The notes below the pieces were generated by a model. The model saw nothing but the letters and a program-made list of their open reading frames with translations. It had not been told where the DNA came from and did not search any database. The position numbers and the translations under genes were made by a program. Positions 18,518 through 27,607 of a stretch of DNA of 64,000 nt are shown here, piece after piece (position 1 is the stretch's first letter; every line of letters begins with the position of its first letter). Source of the stretch: Desulfovibrio sp. JC010 (GTDB lineage: Bacteria > Desulfobacterota > Desulfovibrionia > Desulfovibrionales > Desulfovibrionaceae). The stretch spans positions 185,331-249,330 of the forward strand of contig NZ_VOIQ01000006.1 in NCBI RefSeq assembly GCF_010470675.1, read 5' to 3'.

Positions 18518-19540
18518 ATGGCACATATGACCCTTAAAGATCTCGCCCGCAAACTGGGCATCTCCGCGTCAACGGTTTCACGCGCCCTGCACGACCACCC
18601 GGATATCAGCGACAAGACCAAAAAACTGGTCATGGAAGCGTCAGAGAAATACGGCTACCAGCCCAATCCCATCGCCCAGAGCCTGAAAAAACAAAGCAGC
18701 ATGGTCATCGGGGTTATCGTACCTGAAATACGGCACAATTTTTTTGCAACAGTCATCAGCGGCATTGAGGAAGTAGCCTACGAAGCCGGGTATATCATCA
18801 TGGTCTGCCAATCCAACGAGACCCTGCAACGCGAAATCATGACCACCAAAGCCTTGGCCGCCAACCGGGTTGCCGGGGTGCTCATGGCCATCTCCCTTGA
18901 AACCACAAACAACGACCACATGCGTTCACTGATCAGACAGGGAATCCCGCTGGTCCAGTTTGACCGGGTGGTGGATGAGCTTGATACCGGGAAAGTGGTC
19001 ATTGACGATTTCCGGGCCTCCTACCGGATGACCTCCCACCTCATCGACCGCGGCTACAAACGGATCGGATTCCTTGCCGGACGGGAAGGAATTTCTATGA
19101 ACAGGCTGCGTTTCAACGGCTACCTGCAGGCTCTGAAGAACCACAACGTTCCCTTTTACCCGGAACTGAACATCAACATCGGCGGTTGCCGGGGCAGCAA
19201 CGGAAGAGCCGGAGCTGAAGCATACCTTAAAATGGACAATCCCCCGGACGCCGTACTCTGCATCAACGACCCCGTGGCCGTAGGAGCATTCTGCCGATTC
19301 CGCGAGGCCGGATGGCGTATCCCGGAAGATGTGGCCCTTGCCGGATTCTCCGGTTCACCGGAATCCGCACTCATTGAACCGGGACTGACTTCCGTTGATC
19401 AGCCCGCCTTTGAAATGGGTAAAACCGCAGCCACCCTGCTGCTCAAACAGCTTAAGGATAAAGAAAATTTCAGACCGGAAACCATCACCCTTGATACAGA
19501 ACTGCTCATCCGCGGTTCAAGCTACAAGGAGGCCAAGTGA
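18518..19540 (+). CDS. LacI-family transcriptional regulator of the gal operon
   Basis: This 340-residue repressor has an N-terminal helix-turn-helix and hinge (about 5-60, MTLKDLARKLGISASTVSRAL, then YQPNPIAQSL) and a periplasmic-binding-protein-like ligand domain (about 62-335). The start at 18518 follows the galK stop by one base and has GGAG upstream. It is embedded between galK and galM, so it would be co-expressed with the genes it controls, and the triple CGTTTGC operator before galT suggests negative autoregulation. The effector is likely a sugar handled by the operon but cannot be named from sequence. Confidence 0.92.
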   Translation: MAHMTLKDLARKLGISASTVSRALHDHPDISDKTKKLVMEASEKYGYQPNPIAQSLKKQSSMVIGVIVPEIRHNFFATVISGIEEVAYEAGYIIMVCQSNETLQREIMTTKALAANRVAGVLMAISLETTNNDHMRSLIRQGIPLVQFDRVVDELDTGKVVIDDFRASYRMTSHLIDRGYKRIGFLAGREGISMNRLRFNGYLQALKNHNVPFYPELNINIGGCRGSNGRAGAEAYLKMDNPPDAVLCINDPVAVGAFCRFREAGWRIPEDVALAGFSGSPESALIEPGLTSVDQPAFEMGKTAATLLLKQLKDKENFRPETITLDTELLIRGSSYKEAK

Positions 19541-20556
19541 TGCCCGTAAGCAGTAAGCCATGGGGCCGAACTCCATACAGGGAGGATGTTCTGCTCTTCA
19601 CTCTGGAAAACAGCACCGGATGCAAAGCCCGTATTTCCACCTACGGAGCGACTCTGACGGGGCTGGAAATCCCTGTCGGTGACAAAAACATCGATCTGGT
19701 GCTGGGCTTTGATTCCCTTGAAGAATATATGACTGACGGGAATTATTTCGGCGCGACCATCGGCCGGGTTGCCGGACGTATTTCAAATGCAGCTTTTGAG
19801 CTGGACGGACAAAAATATCAACTGGACCGCAACGAGGGCAGCAATCACCTTCACGGCGGCAAATACGGTTTCAACCGGAGGAACTGGAAAGTTCTGGCGC
19901 AGAATGAGGATGCAAAGTCCCCTTCACTTACTCTTGAGCTGCACTGTAAGGACGGCATGGGTGGATACCCCGGCAATGTGCGTATTGAAACCACTTTTAC
20001 TTTAAACAGCACCTCCCTTTCCATCGTCCACCGTGCGCAGTGCGACACTCCCGCCCCGCTGAATATGACCAACCACCCCTACTTCAATCTGAACGGGGGC
20101 GGACATGAAATAGACAACCATGAATTGAAGATCTTTTCTGCAAAATCGACTACGTTCGATAAAGCTCTCATCCCCGATGGCAGACTAATTGAAACTTGCG
20201 GCAGCGAGGCTGATTTCAGTAATTTTACACCGCTGGGCAAAACCGTGCAGGACCGCTTTTTCATTCTGGATAAAAACAGCTTAGCGGATGGCCCGGCAGC
20301 CATTGTCCGCTGCAAAGAATCCGGACTGGAGCTGGAAATCAGCACCAACCAGCGCGGGGTACAGCTATACACTGCGGACGGTATCGCAGCCGGAACCAAA
20401 GGGAAAAACGGACAGCAATACGGGCCGCGCTGCGGCTTGTGCATTGAACCCATGGGTTACCCGGACGCGGTCAACAGACCCGAATTTCCCTCCGTGATTT
20501 TACATCCCGGAGAAAGATACAATCATTCAACCGAGTACAGGTTCCGCCCTATTTAA
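19540..20556 (+). CDS. galM: Aldose 1-epimerase (galactose mutarotase)
   Basis: It interconverts α and β anomers of galactose or glucose, feeding galactokinase. The 338-residue protein shows the GalM motifs GATIGRVAGRI, the catalytic His region TNHPYFNLNG and the C-terminal CGLCIEPMGYPDAVN (with an active-site Glu). The ATG at 19540 is preferred over the GTG just before it because AAGGAGG lies 7 bases upstream. It overlaps the stop codon of the regulator gene by one base, which indicates translational coupling. Confidence 0.93.
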   Translation: MPVSSKPWGRTPYREDVLLFTLENSTGCKARISTYGATLTGLEIPVGDKNIDLVLGFDSLEEYMTDGNYFGATIGRVAGRISNAAFELDGQKYQLDRNEGSNHLHGGKYGFNRRNWKVLAQNEDAKSPSLTLELHCKDGMGGYPGNVRIETTFTLNSTSLSIVHRAQCDTPAPLNMTNHPYFNLNGGGHEIDNHELKIFSAKSTTFDKALIPDGRLIETCGSEADFSNFTPLGKTVQDRFFILDKNSLADGPAAIVRCKESGLELEISTNQRGVQLYTADGIAAGTKGKNGQQYGPRCGLCIEPMGYPDAVNRPEFPSVILHPGERYNHSTEYRFRPI

Positions 20557-20590
20557 CGGCAGAATTTAAACGAACAAGGCGAGATGAAGC

Positions 20591-21688
20591 ATGGCAAACG
20601 TAGAACTTAAAAACGTCATCAAGCGTTATGGCTCAGTGGAAGTCATCCACGGTGTGGATCTTTCCGTAAAAGACAACGAATTCATCGTTCTGGTCGGTCC
20701 TTCGGGATGCGGCAAATCCACCCTGTTGCGCATGGTGGCCGGACTTGAGGACATCAGCGGCGGAGACATTTCCATCGGCGAACGGGTGGTCACCAATGTT
20801 TCCCCCAAAGACCGCAACGTGGCCATGGTTTTTCAGAACTACGCCCTCTACCCGCACATGACCGTGGGTGAAAACATGGGCTTCTCGCTGAAAATGCACA
20901 AGAAATCCAAGGACGAGATCAAGCAGCGGGTCGATGATGTTGCCAAAATCCTTGAACTGGAACCCTACCTGCACCGCAAGCCTTCGGAACTTTCCGGCGG
21001 CCAGCGTCAGCGTGTAGCCATGGGGAGGGCCATGGTCCGCAACCCGGACGTCTTCCTTTTCGATGAACCGCTCTCCAACCTTGATGCCCAGTTGCGCACC
21101 CAGATGCGCATGGAGCTGCGCAAGATGCACATGCGGCTCAAGACCACCACCATCTACGTGACCCATGACCAGATCGAGGCCATGACCCTTGCGGACCGCA
21201 TTGTCATCCTCAAGGACGGTTACATCCAGCAGGTGGGTACTCCGGTAGAGGTTTTCGAAAAACCCAACAACGTTTTTGTGGCCCAGTTCATCGGCAACCC
21301 GCCCATGAACATCCTTGAAGGAACCATTAAGGTCATCGACGGCAAACGTTATGTAGTCAAAGGCAGCACCAGATTCCCGGTACAGGATCATCAGGGACCG
21401 AACCTCAAAGACGGAGATCCGGTACTGGCCGGACTGCGCCCGGATTCCATCAAGATGGGCGACAACATTGAGCGGTTGCAAAAAGACTGGTGGTGCAGTG
21501 GCGAGGTTGTAGTATCCGAGATCCTCGGTGCCCATTCCCTGCTCGAAATCATCATTGACGGTGAAAATGAACTCATTGCCGAAGTGGAAGGTCGCGTTAT
21601 CGCCCATCCCGGCGAAACCGTACCCATCGGATTCGAATTCGACCGCATGGTTTTGTTCGATCCTGAAACTAAAGAAGCATTGTATTAA
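20591..21688 (+). CDS. ABC sugar transporter ATPase (MalK/UgpC type)
   Basis: The ATPase subunit of a carbohydrate importer, peripheral to the inner membrane. The 365-residue protein has Walker [10 protein letters not shown] (about 36-44), signature LSGGQRQR (about 135), Walker [12 protein letters not shown] (about 155) and a His in [11 protein letters not shown]-terminal regulatory TOBE region (about 240-365) is typical of MalK, UgpC and related proteins. It begins 34 bases after galM and lies ahead of the binding protein and permeases, so one importer is encoded together with galactose genes. A variant extragenic palindrome follows at once. Confidence 0.94.
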   Translation: MANVELKNVIKRYGSVEVIHGVDLSVKDNEFIVLVGPSGCGKSTLLRMVAGLEDISGGDISIGERVVTNVSPKDRNVAMVFQNYALYPHMTVGENMGFSLKMHKKSKDEIKQRVDDVAKILELEPYLHRKPSELSGGQRQRVAMGRAMVRNPDVFLFDEPLSNLDAQLRTQMRMELRKMHMRLKTTTIYVTHDQIEAMTLADRIVILKDGYIQQVGTPVEVFEKPNNVFVAQFIGNPPMNILEGTIKVIDGKRYVVKGSTRFPVQDHQGPNLKDGDPVLAGLRPDSIKMGDNIERLQKDWWCSGEVVVSEILGAHSLLEIIIDGENELIAEVEGRVIAHPGETVPIGFEFDRMVLFDPETKEALY

Positions 21689-21690
21689 GA

Positions 21691-21777
21691 ATGCCTCCGG
21701 CGGCCCTTCGGGGACCAGAGAAACTTTTTGGAAAAAGTTTTTCTGGACTCTTCAAAAACTTTTGATAGGGCTTCGCC
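21691..21777 (+). repeat. Extragenic palindrome, copy 3 (variant core)
   Basis: It has the head TGCCTCCGGCGGC and tail AAAACTTTTGATAGGGCTTCGCC around a different hairpin: CCAGAGAAACTTTTT (21715-21729) pairs with AAAAAGTTTTTCTGG (21732-21746). It sits 3 bases after the ATPase stop. The 157 bases that follow hold no gene and lead to the binding-protein ribosome binding site AGGAGG. Confidence 0.75.
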
Positions 21778-21934
21778 AACTAATTTATGAGTTTTGTACT
21801 AGTTGAAGACGCTTTGCGGGGAATTCTGTGCCGACAGTAATGTTTAGTGAGAAACTTACTGGAAGGATCCCTGAAAGCGACGAATTATAAAGGCTTAAGG
21901 ATAACGTAGATTGTTTTAACATTTAGGAGGAAAC

Positions 21935-23197
21935 ATGAAACAGTCCCTGATCAAATTATGCTTGGTTTTCGCGGCGGTAATGCTGCTGGCTGTTCCGCAG
22001 GTCTCTCAGGCCAAAGAACTCAAAGGCGATCTTGAAATTTTCTCATGGTGGGCAGGTGATGAAGGTCCGGCTCTGCAGGCTCTGATCTCCATCTACAAAA
22101 AACAGAACCCCAATGTGAACGTCATTGACGCTACCGTTACCGGCGGTTCCGGTGTTAACGCAAAGGCCGTACTGAAAACCCGTATGCTCGGCGGCGAGCC
22201 GCCGGACAGCTTTCAGGTTCACGCAGGTCAGGAACTCATCGGAACATGGGTTAAGTCCGACCGCATGGAAGACCTGACCCCGCTCTTCAAAGAGCAGGGC
22301 TGGATGGACGTTTTTCCCGAAGGTCTGGTCAAGCTGATCGGTACTGACAAGGGTATCTGGTCCGTTCCGGTAAACATCCACCGCTCCAACGTAATGTGGT
22401 ACATCCCCGCCAACCTGAAAAAATGGGGAGTGGAAGCACCTAAAAGCTGGGATGATTTCCTGAAAATCGCTCCCAAACTCCAGAAAGAAGGCATCGTGCC
22501 CCTCGCACTTGCACAGAACTGGACTGCCAACCATCTCTGGGAATCCGTCGCTCTTGCATCCCTCGGTGCTGACAACTGGGACGCCCTCTGGTCCGGCAAG
22601 CTGAAGTTCAACAGCCCTGAAGTAATCAAGGCATGGGAACTCTTCGGTAAAGTACTGCAGTACACCAACAAGGATGCCGCTTCCCTTTCCTGGCAGCAGG
22701 CCACCGATATGGTTATTGATGGTCGCGCAGCCTTCAACATTATGGGTGACTGGGCCGCAGGTTACATGGTTACCACCAAAAAAATGGCTCCCGGCAAAGA
22801 CTTCGGCTGGGCCGCTTCTCCTGACACCACTGGTGAATTCATGTTCCTCGCAGACTCCTTCGGTCTGCCCAAGGGCGCACCCCACCGCGATAACGCAATC
22901 GCATGGCTGAAAGTGCTCGGCTCCAAGGAAGGCAGTGATACCTTCAACCCCCTCAAGGGTTCCATCTCCGCCCGTAAGGACACCGACCTCAGCAAGTACA
23001 ACGGTTACCTGCAGTCCGCTGCCAAGGACTTCGGTAAAGACCGTGTGGTCGCATCCCTTGCCCACGGCGCAGCAGCAAATGAAACCTTCATGGGCGGCTT
23101 CGCACAGGTTATGGAAATGTTCCTGAAGACCAAAAATGCCAAGGCAACCGCCATGGCCTGCCAGCAGCTGGCTGACAAAGCCCAGATTGGCAAGTAG
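21935..23197 (+). CDS. Periplasmic sugar-binding protein of the ABC importer
   Basis: This 420-residue family-1 extracellular solute-binding protein has a clear Sec signal peptide (about 1-26, cleavage after SQA in VSQAKEL). The mature part begins [18 protein letters not shown], the usual first strand-helix of sugar-binding proteins, and has a Trp/aromatic-rich cleft region. AGGAGG precedes the ATG by 8 bases. It lies between the ATPase and the two permeases. Substrate cannot be assigned, but the operon argues for a monosaccharide or a short galactoside. Confidence 0.93.
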   Translation: MKQSLIKLCLVFAAVMLLAVPQVSQAKELKGDLEIFSWWAGDEGPALQALISIYKKQNPNVNVIDATVTGGSGVNAKAVLKTRMLGGEPPDSFQVHAGQELIGTWVKSDRMEDLTPLFKEQGWMDVFPEGLVKLIGTDKGIWSVPVNIHRSNVMWYIPANLKKWGVEAPKSWDDFLKIAPKLQKEGIVPLALAQNWTANHLWESVALASLGADNWDALWSGKLKFNSPEVIKAWELFGKVLQYTNKDAASLSWQQATDMVIDGRAAFNIMGDWAAGYMVTTKKMAPGKDFGWAASPDTTGEFMFLADSFGLPKGAPHRDNAIAWLKVLGSKEGSDTFNPLKGSISARKDTDLSKYNGYLQSAAKDFGKDRVVASLAHGAAANETFMGGFAQVMEMFLKTKNAKATAMACQQLADKAQIGK

Positions 23198-23258
23198 CAG
23201 TTTATAATCAAACCGCGCCGGGTCTTCCCGGCGCGGTCCCAAAAGGGGTTTGTGGCAT

Positions 23259-24377
23259 ATGAAGGAAGCATCACGGGACAGGCTGAAGGCGTTTTTAACC
23301 CTTCTGCCGTCAATTATCCTTGTCGCCGTCTTTGTTTACGGATTTATCGGCAATACCATCTGGATTTCCATGACCGACTGGGGCGGCACAGGCTCAATGG
23401 CCCTTGAACCGCAGAAAAATTTCATCGGTCTGGAGAATTACGTGGACCTGTTTAACGGGTTCCTTTCAGCAGGTTTCAGGCAGGACCTTGTCAACGCGGT
23501 CTACTACTCGGTCATGCTCCTGGCCGGGGCCATCGGCCTTGGCATGTTCATCGCCATCCTGCTGGACCAGAAGCCTAAAGGCGAAGACGTCCTGCGCACC
23601 ATATTTCTCTACCCCATGTCCCTTTCCTTCATCGTATCCGGTACCATCTGGCGTTGGCTGCTGGCTCCGCAGGGAGGGGTCAATGTGCTACCCACCTACT
23701 TCGGATTCGACGCCCTTGATTTCCAGTGGACCTCTTCCACCAAGGCCATTCTTGAATTCAACTGGCAGAACATTTTACAAATACTCATCTACATCGCGGC
23801 CTTCATCCTGATCATGGTCGGGCTGTTCGTGCTCAAAGACGATCCGCAAAAAGCGGTCAAACGCTGGCTCGGCCCCGGTGTGGTTGTAGGTGCGTTTGCA
23901 TGGCTGGGCGGGTCGCTCCTGCCTCAGGCTCTATTCATGGAAGAGATGCACGGCTTCAACCTCGCCACACTGGGCATCATCATTGCCACAGTCTGGCAGT
24001 ACGCAGGCTACACCATGGCCTTGTATCTTGCAGGGTTCAACGGAATTTCTCAGGACCTGCGCGATGCGGCTATGCTCGATGGAGCCAGCAACACCGACTA
24101 CTACCGCCATGTCGCCATCCCCATGCTCAAACCCATCACCATCAGCGCGGTGATCATCCTCTCGCACATCTCATTGAAAATGTTTGACATTATTTTCGCC
24201 ATGACCGGACCGGACAACGCCCAGACCGGGCACCCGGCCCTGAACATGTACATGACCACCTTCCGGGCCAACGATTTTGCCCGGGGCGCGGCCATCGCCA
24301 TCGTGCTCTTCCTTGTGGCGGGCACATTCATCGTTCCCTATGTAATAGGCCAGTACAAGCAAAGGAGAAGGGGATAA
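23259..24377 (+). CDS. ABC sugar permease, MalF type
   Basis: This inner-membrane subunit of the importer has 372 residues and about eight hydrophobic segments. The EAA loop that docks on the ATPase is seen as DLRDAAMLDGASNTDYYRHV (about 265-285). The ATG at 23259 is chosen over an upstream TTG because AGGGG lies before it. An extra stretch with two hydrophobic segments at about 175-235 makes it longer than the usual 300-residue members. It is 4 bases from the next permease gene. Confidence 0.92.
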   Translation: MKEASRDRLKAFLTLLPSIILVAVFVYGFIGNTIWISMTDWGGTGSMALEPQKNFIGLENYVDLFNGFLSAGFRQDLVNAVYYSVMLLAGAIGLGMFIAILLDQKPKGEDVLRTIFLYPMSLSFIVSGTIWRWLLAPQGGVNVLPTYFGFDALDFQWTSSTKAILEFNWQNILQILIYIAAFILIMVGLFVLKDDPQKAVKRWLGPGVVVGAFAWLGGSLLPQALFMEEMHGFNLATLGIIIATVWQYAGYTMALYLAGFNGISQDLRDAAMLDGASNTDYYRHVAIPMLKPITISAVIILSHISLKMFDIIFAMTGPDNAQTGHPALNMYMTTFRANDFARGAAIAIVLFLVAGTFIVPYVIGQYKQRRRG

Positions 24378-24380
24378 ACC

Positions 24381-25217
24381 ATGAGTACCACACAGAAATC
24401 CGGAATCACCCCCGGCTCCGTCCTGCTCTACGGCTCACTTTTCGTGCTGGCCCTGTTCTTTCTCATGCCCGCTTACATGGCAATTGTAACCGCGCTGAAA
24501 GACCCGGCAAATATCAGCCTGCCCACCGCATGGGAATGGCCGGATGAAATCAACTGGGCCAGTTTTCCGCAGGCCTTCGGACTGCTCAAGTCCAACATCG
24601 CCAGCTCGCTGGTGCTGACCGTCTGCGCCACCGCCCTTTCAACCGTGCTCGGTTCGCTCAACGGCTATGTTTTTTCCAAATGGAAATTCAAGGGCAGCGA
24701 ACTGATTTTCACCCTCTTCCTGTTCGGCATGTTCATCCCCTATCAGGTTATCCTGATCCCGCTGTTCCAGACTTTGCGGGCCATGAACCTGTACGGCGGA
24801 CTGCCGGGGCTGATTCTTGCCCACGTAGTATACGGATTGCCCATCACTTCGCTCATCTTCCGTAACTTTTACTCCCAGATTCCCACCGCGCTGGTGGAAT
24901 CGGCAAGGCTGGACGGGGCCGGATTCTTTTCCATCTACACAAAGATAGTCTTCCCGCTGTCCATCCCCGGTTTCGTGGTCACCAGTCTCTGGCAGGTTAC
25001 CCAGATCTGGAACGAATTCCTCTGGGGCATCTGCCTGACCCGCCACGAAGACAACCCCATCACCGTGGGACTGGCCCAGCTGGCAGGCGGGCAGGCCGTT
25101 AGCTGGAACCTGCCCATGGCCGGATCAATCATGGCCGCTTTTCCCGTGCTCATGATTTATATTTTCCTCGGCAGATATTTTATCCGCGGACTGCTTGCCG
25201 GATCAGTGAAAGAGTAA
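24381..25217 (+). CDS. ABC sugar permease, MalG type
   Basis: The second permease subunit, 278 residues with six predicted membrane segments and the EAA loop [20 protein letters not shown] at about 172-191. It starts 3 bases after the first permease stop, with AAAGGAG upstream of its ATG. Together with the ATPase, binding protein and MalF-type subunit it completes a standard carbohydrate-uptake-1 importer. Confidence 0.93.
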   Translation: MSTTQKSGITPGSVLLYGSLFVLALFFLMPAYMAIVTALKDPANISLPTAWEWPDEINWASFPQAFGLLKSNIASSLVLTVCATALSTVLGSLNGYVFSKWKFKGSELIFTLFLFGMFIPYQVILIPLFQTLRAMNLYGGLPGLILAHVVYGLPITSLIFRNFYSQIPTALVESARLDGAGFFSIYTKIVFPLSIPGFVVTSLWQVTQIWNEFLWGICLTRHEDNPITVGLAQLAGGQAVSWNLPMAGSIMAAFPVLMIYIFLGRYFIRGLLAGSVKE

Positions 25218-25225
25218 AAAACAAA

Positions 25226-25295
25226 GCGGCGAAGCCTAATAAAAGGTTTTGGGATTCTTAAACCCTTTTGCAAAAGGGTTTAAGCCGCCGGAGGC
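25226..25295 (-). repeat. Extragenic palindrome, copy 4, supplying a ribosome binding site
   Basis: This inverted standard copy has the core TTAAACCCTTTTGCAAAAGG and so on at 25258-25283. Its last bases, GCCGCCGGAGGC, place GGAGG 6 bases before the ATG of the PfkB kinase at 25300. It lies between the second permease and the kinase in the same operon, so if the hairpin acts as a terminator it would limit kinase expression. Confidence 0.8.
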
Positions 25296-25299
25296 AAAC

Positions 25300-26184
25300 A
25301 TGAAACAATTATTCATAGCGGGACTTGGTGAAATATTATTTGACGTACTGGCTGATTCTGAAGAAATCGGCGGAGCCCCGGTCAATTTTGCATACCATGC
25401 GAACAAATTGGGCGCGGACGGCGCAGCCATTTCCACGCTGGGTAATGATGAACGCGGACGGCGGGCCAGCAGCGAACTCATGAACCGGGAGCTTTGTCTT
25501 TCCGGGGTCAGTATTGACCGCGAACACGAGACCGGATACGTGGAAGCCCGTCTGGATGAGCAGGGCGTGGCAACTTACTTTTTCCCGGACGATATTGCCT
25601 GGGACCACCTGCAGCTGAACGATGCAGCCATGGGCTTTGCAACGCAGGTGAATGCGGTCTGCTTCGGCACCCTTGCCCAGCGCAGCGAGATAAGCCGGAA
25701 AGCAATTCGAACCTTTCTGGACGCCGCACCTCAGGCATTGAAGGTGTATGACATGAACCTGCGCCAGAATTTTTACAGCAAAGAAATCATAGCCGAGTCT
25801 CTCGAACTAGCCGATGTGCTCAAGCTGAACGATGATGAGATAGCGGTTGTCGCGCCCATGTTCGGGCTTGAAGGCAGTGAACGGGACATGCTCATAACAC
25901 TGCATGATGAATTTGACTTGAAATGCTCGGTGCTCACCCGGGGCAGTAAAGGAAGCCTGATCATCGGAGAAAACGGCGAGGTTGAGCATCCCGGAATTGA
26001 AGTCAAAAAAATTGCCGATACCATCGGGGCCGGAGATTCGTTTACCGCTTCTGTTGCCATCGGCCTGCTGCTCGGTCATTCACTTTCTGAAATCAGTGAA
26101 CACGCCAACAGACTGGCCGCCCATGTCTGCTCCTGCAAAGGGGCCATGCCTGCCATTCCGGCTGAATTTAAGCTTATAAAATAA
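25300..26184 (+). CDS. PfkB-family sugar kinase (fructokinase-like)
   Basis: This 294-residue ribokinase-family enzyme should phosphorylate a free sugar in the cytoplasm. Seen are the first family signature region around GGAPVNFAYHANKLGADG (about 23-40) and the second signature DTIGAGDSFTASVA (about 245-258) with the catalytic Asp in GAGD. The start is the ATG at 25300; a longer frame upstream only translates the repeat. Among PfkB enzymes the GGAPVNFA motif is typical of fructokinases. The adjacent D-lyxose/D-mannose-type isomerase would make D-xylulose or D-fructose, so a ketose kinase fits the context well, but substrate is inferred. Confidence 0.9.
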   Translation: MKQLFIAGLGEILFDVLADSEEIGGAPVNFAYHANKLGADGAAISTLGNDERGRRASSELMNRELCLSGVSIDREHETGYVEARLDEQGVATYFFPDDIAWDHLQLNDAAMGFATQVNAVCFGTLAQRSEISRKAIRTFLDAAPQALKVYDMNLRQNFYSKEIIAESLELADVLKLNDDEIAVVAPMFGLEGSERDMLITLHDEFDLKCSVLTRGSKGSLIIGENGEVEHPGIEVKKIADTIGAGDSFTASVAIGLLLGHSLSEISEHANRLAAHVCSCKGAMPAIPAEFKLIK

Positions 26185-26206
26185 ATTTTCAATATAGGGT
26201 AAGATC

Positions 26207-26878
26207 ATGAAAAGAAGCGAAATCAACGCACTTATTGTTAAGGCCAAAAAATTTTACGCCGGGCACAAATTCAACCTGCCCAAATGGGCTTTCTGGGGAC
26301 CGGAAGACTGGAAGGGCAAGGGCGAAAGCGAAGTCGTGCGCAACATGCTGGGCTGGGACCTGACCGACTACGGCAAAGGTGATTTCGACAAGCTGGGGCT
26401 GATCCTGTTCACCATCCGCAACGGCAATCTCCAGACCGGGGATCCCAAACCGTACGCGGAAAAAATCATGATCGTGCGCGAGGGACAGGTCTGCCCCATG
26501 CACTTCCACTGGTCCAAGCGCGAAGACATCATCAACCGCGCGGGCGGCAATCTGGTTATCGAGCTGTACGGCTCCAATGAAGACGAATCCATGTCCGACC
26601 AGCCGCTTGAAGTCAGCGTGGACGGCTTTGTGCGCACAGTTGAACCGGGCGGAAAAATCATCCTCGAACCGGGCGAATCCATCTGCCTTGAGCCGGGCAT
26701 GTACCACTGTTTTTACGGCGAGGAAGGTAAAGGGGATGTGCTGGTGGGCGAAGTCAGCGCAGTGAATGACGACAATATCGACAACCGCTTCCACGAACCA
26801 ATGCCCCGCTTTCCCGAAGTGGACGAAGACGAGGAACCGATCCACCTTCTGGTCACTGATTATGCGCGGTATGTGTAG
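26207..26878 (+). CDS. D-lyxose ketol-isomerase
   Basis: This 223-residue cupin-type protein matches the D-lyxose isomerase family (related to E. coli O157 YdaE), which converts D-lyxose to D-xylulose and also D-mannose to D-fructose, with Mn2+. Metal ligands are visible in PMHFHWSKRED (two His and a nearby Glu) and later at GMYHCFYGEE. Length is usual for the family. It is 22 bases after the PfkB kinase, forming a probable isomerase-kinase pair at the end of the sugar operon. Ribosome binding site (GGGTAAGATC) is weak. Confidence 0.88.
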   Translation: MKRSEINALIVKAKKFYAGHKFNLPKWAFWGPEDWKGKGESEVVRNMLGWDLTDYGKGDFDKLGLILFTIRNGNLQTGDPKPYAEKIMIVREGQVCPMHFHWSKREDIINRAGGNLVIELYGSNEDESMSDQPLEVSVDGFVRTVEPGGKIILEPGESICLEPGMYHCFYGEEGKGDVLVGEVSAVNDDNIDNRFHEPMPRFPEVDEDEEPIHLLVTDYARYV

Positions 26879-26897
26879 GGGGAAGGGCTTGCGCCTG

Positions 26898-26924
26898 GTA
26901 GCAAAAGGTATTACCTTTTACTAC
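26898..26924. promoter_or_regulatory. Palindromic operator candidate of the toxin-antitoxin operon
   Basis: The 12-base arms GTAGCAAAAGGT (26898-26909) and ACCTTTTACTAC (26913-26924) flank ATT, with a single mismatch. The palindrome ends just before the AGGAGG of the antitoxin gene. This is where a ribbon-helix-helix antitoxin would autorepress. It could instead act as an RNA hairpin. Confidence 0.55.
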
Positions 26925-26935
26925 AGGAGGCAATA

Positions 26936-27217
26936 ATGAAAACTTCACCAACTTCTATCAAGCTTGATGGTTCAATAAAAGCAAGGGTAAAAAAACTTGC
27001 TGAAACAAAACAACGCTCTTCACACTGGTTAATGCGCGAAGCAATCAAACAATATGTTGAGCGAGAGGAAAGACGGGAAACGTATAAACAGGAAGCACTG
27101 GAAGCGTGGCAAAACTATCAGGAAACAGGACTTCACGCGACTTCCAAAGAAGTTCTTGGCTGGCTTGAATCATGGGGTACAGAAGACGAAGGACCGGCAC
27201 CTGAATGCCACAGTTGA
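26936..27217 (+). CDS. Ribbon-helix-helix antitoxin (ParD/CopG type)
   Basis: This 93-residue protein has an N-terminal ribbon-helix-helix DNA-binding domain (about 5-48: β strand TSIKLDGSIKARVKKLAE, then the second helix SSHWLMREAIKQYV) and an acidic C-terminal tail (about 50-93) expected to bind the toxin. AGGAGG lies 8 bases before the ATG. Its last 13 bases overlap the toxin start, typical of translationally coupled type II systems. The palindrome just upstream fits autoregulation. Confidence 0.87.
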   Translation: MKTSPTSIKLDGSIKARVKKLAETKQRSSHWLMREAIKQYVEREERRETYKQEALEAWQNYQETGLHATSKEVLGWLESWGTEDEGPAPECHS

Positions 27218-27531
27218 TATTTTCCGCCGCTGCAACAAAAGACCTTAAACGTATTCGGCAATTCCTGCACACAAAAGACAACGAGGCAGCGCAAAGAGTA
27301 GGTAAAACTATAGCTCGGTCTTTGCAGCAATTGGCCCAACTTCCTGAATCAGGACGACCAGTTGAAAACATGGAACTTGAATTCCGTGAACAAATAATTG
27401 GTTTCGGTTCAACAGGTTATGTTGCTTTGTACAGATATGACGGATTTGGCCCAGTAGTGGTGTTAGCAATTCGCCATCAGAAAGAAGCTGGATTTGAGCT
27501 TGATATGTTGTCTAAAAATTTTACTGAGTAG
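27205..27531 (+). CDS. RelE/ParE-family toxin
   Basis: This 108-residue basic-cored protein has the RelE/ParE fold pattern: an N-terminal strand and two helices (FSAAATKDLKRIRQFLHTKDNEAA), then strands with the hallmark FREQIIG and YVALYRY, ending in a strand carrying VVVLAIRHQKEAGF. Arg and Lys in the last strands match the active ParE-like group. ParE toxins poison gyrase and RelE toxins cut mRNA; sequence alone cannot decide, although the RHH antitoxin favours ParE. The start ATG lies within the end of the antitoxin gene. Confidence 0.87.
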   Translation: MPQLIFSAAATKDLKRIRQFLHTKDNEAAQRVGKTIARSLQQLAQLPESGRPVENMELEFREQIIGFGSTGYVALYRYDGFGPVVVLAIRHQKEAGFELDMLSKNFTE

Positions 27532-27557
27532 TATCTTTATTTTTCAATAAATAATGA

Positions 27558-27585
27558 TCCCGGGATGAACAATGTCATTCCGGGA
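27558..27585. terminator. Hairpin between convergent genes
   Basis: TCCCGGGATGA (27558-27568) pairs with TCATTCCGGGA (27575-27585), giving an 11-bp stem with one mismatch and a 6-base loop. T-rich sequence follows only on the minus strand, so it may chiefly terminate the signalling gene that ends at 27608. Confidence 0.55.
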
Positions 27586-27607
27586 CTATCTCAGCTCCAA
27601 ACACTCT

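Noticed and set aside
21778-21934. Riboswitch or second promoter before the sugar-binding protein gene
   Set aside because: I found no conserved riboswitch core and no convincing -35/-10 pair; the stretch only provides the AGGAGG.
20633-23242. Long open antisense frames of about 324 and 399 codons under the ABC ATPase and the binding protein
   Set aside because: They lie opposite genes with unmistakable domains, have no ribosome binding site or recognisable family, and are explained by the codon bias of the sense genes.
25249-25299. Upstream extension of the PfkB kinase frame (MGFLNPFAKGFKPPEA)
   Set aside because: These residues are the translation of the extragenic repeat; copy 9 gives the same peptide on the minus strand at 63675-63722. 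The ATG at 25300 has its own GGAGG.
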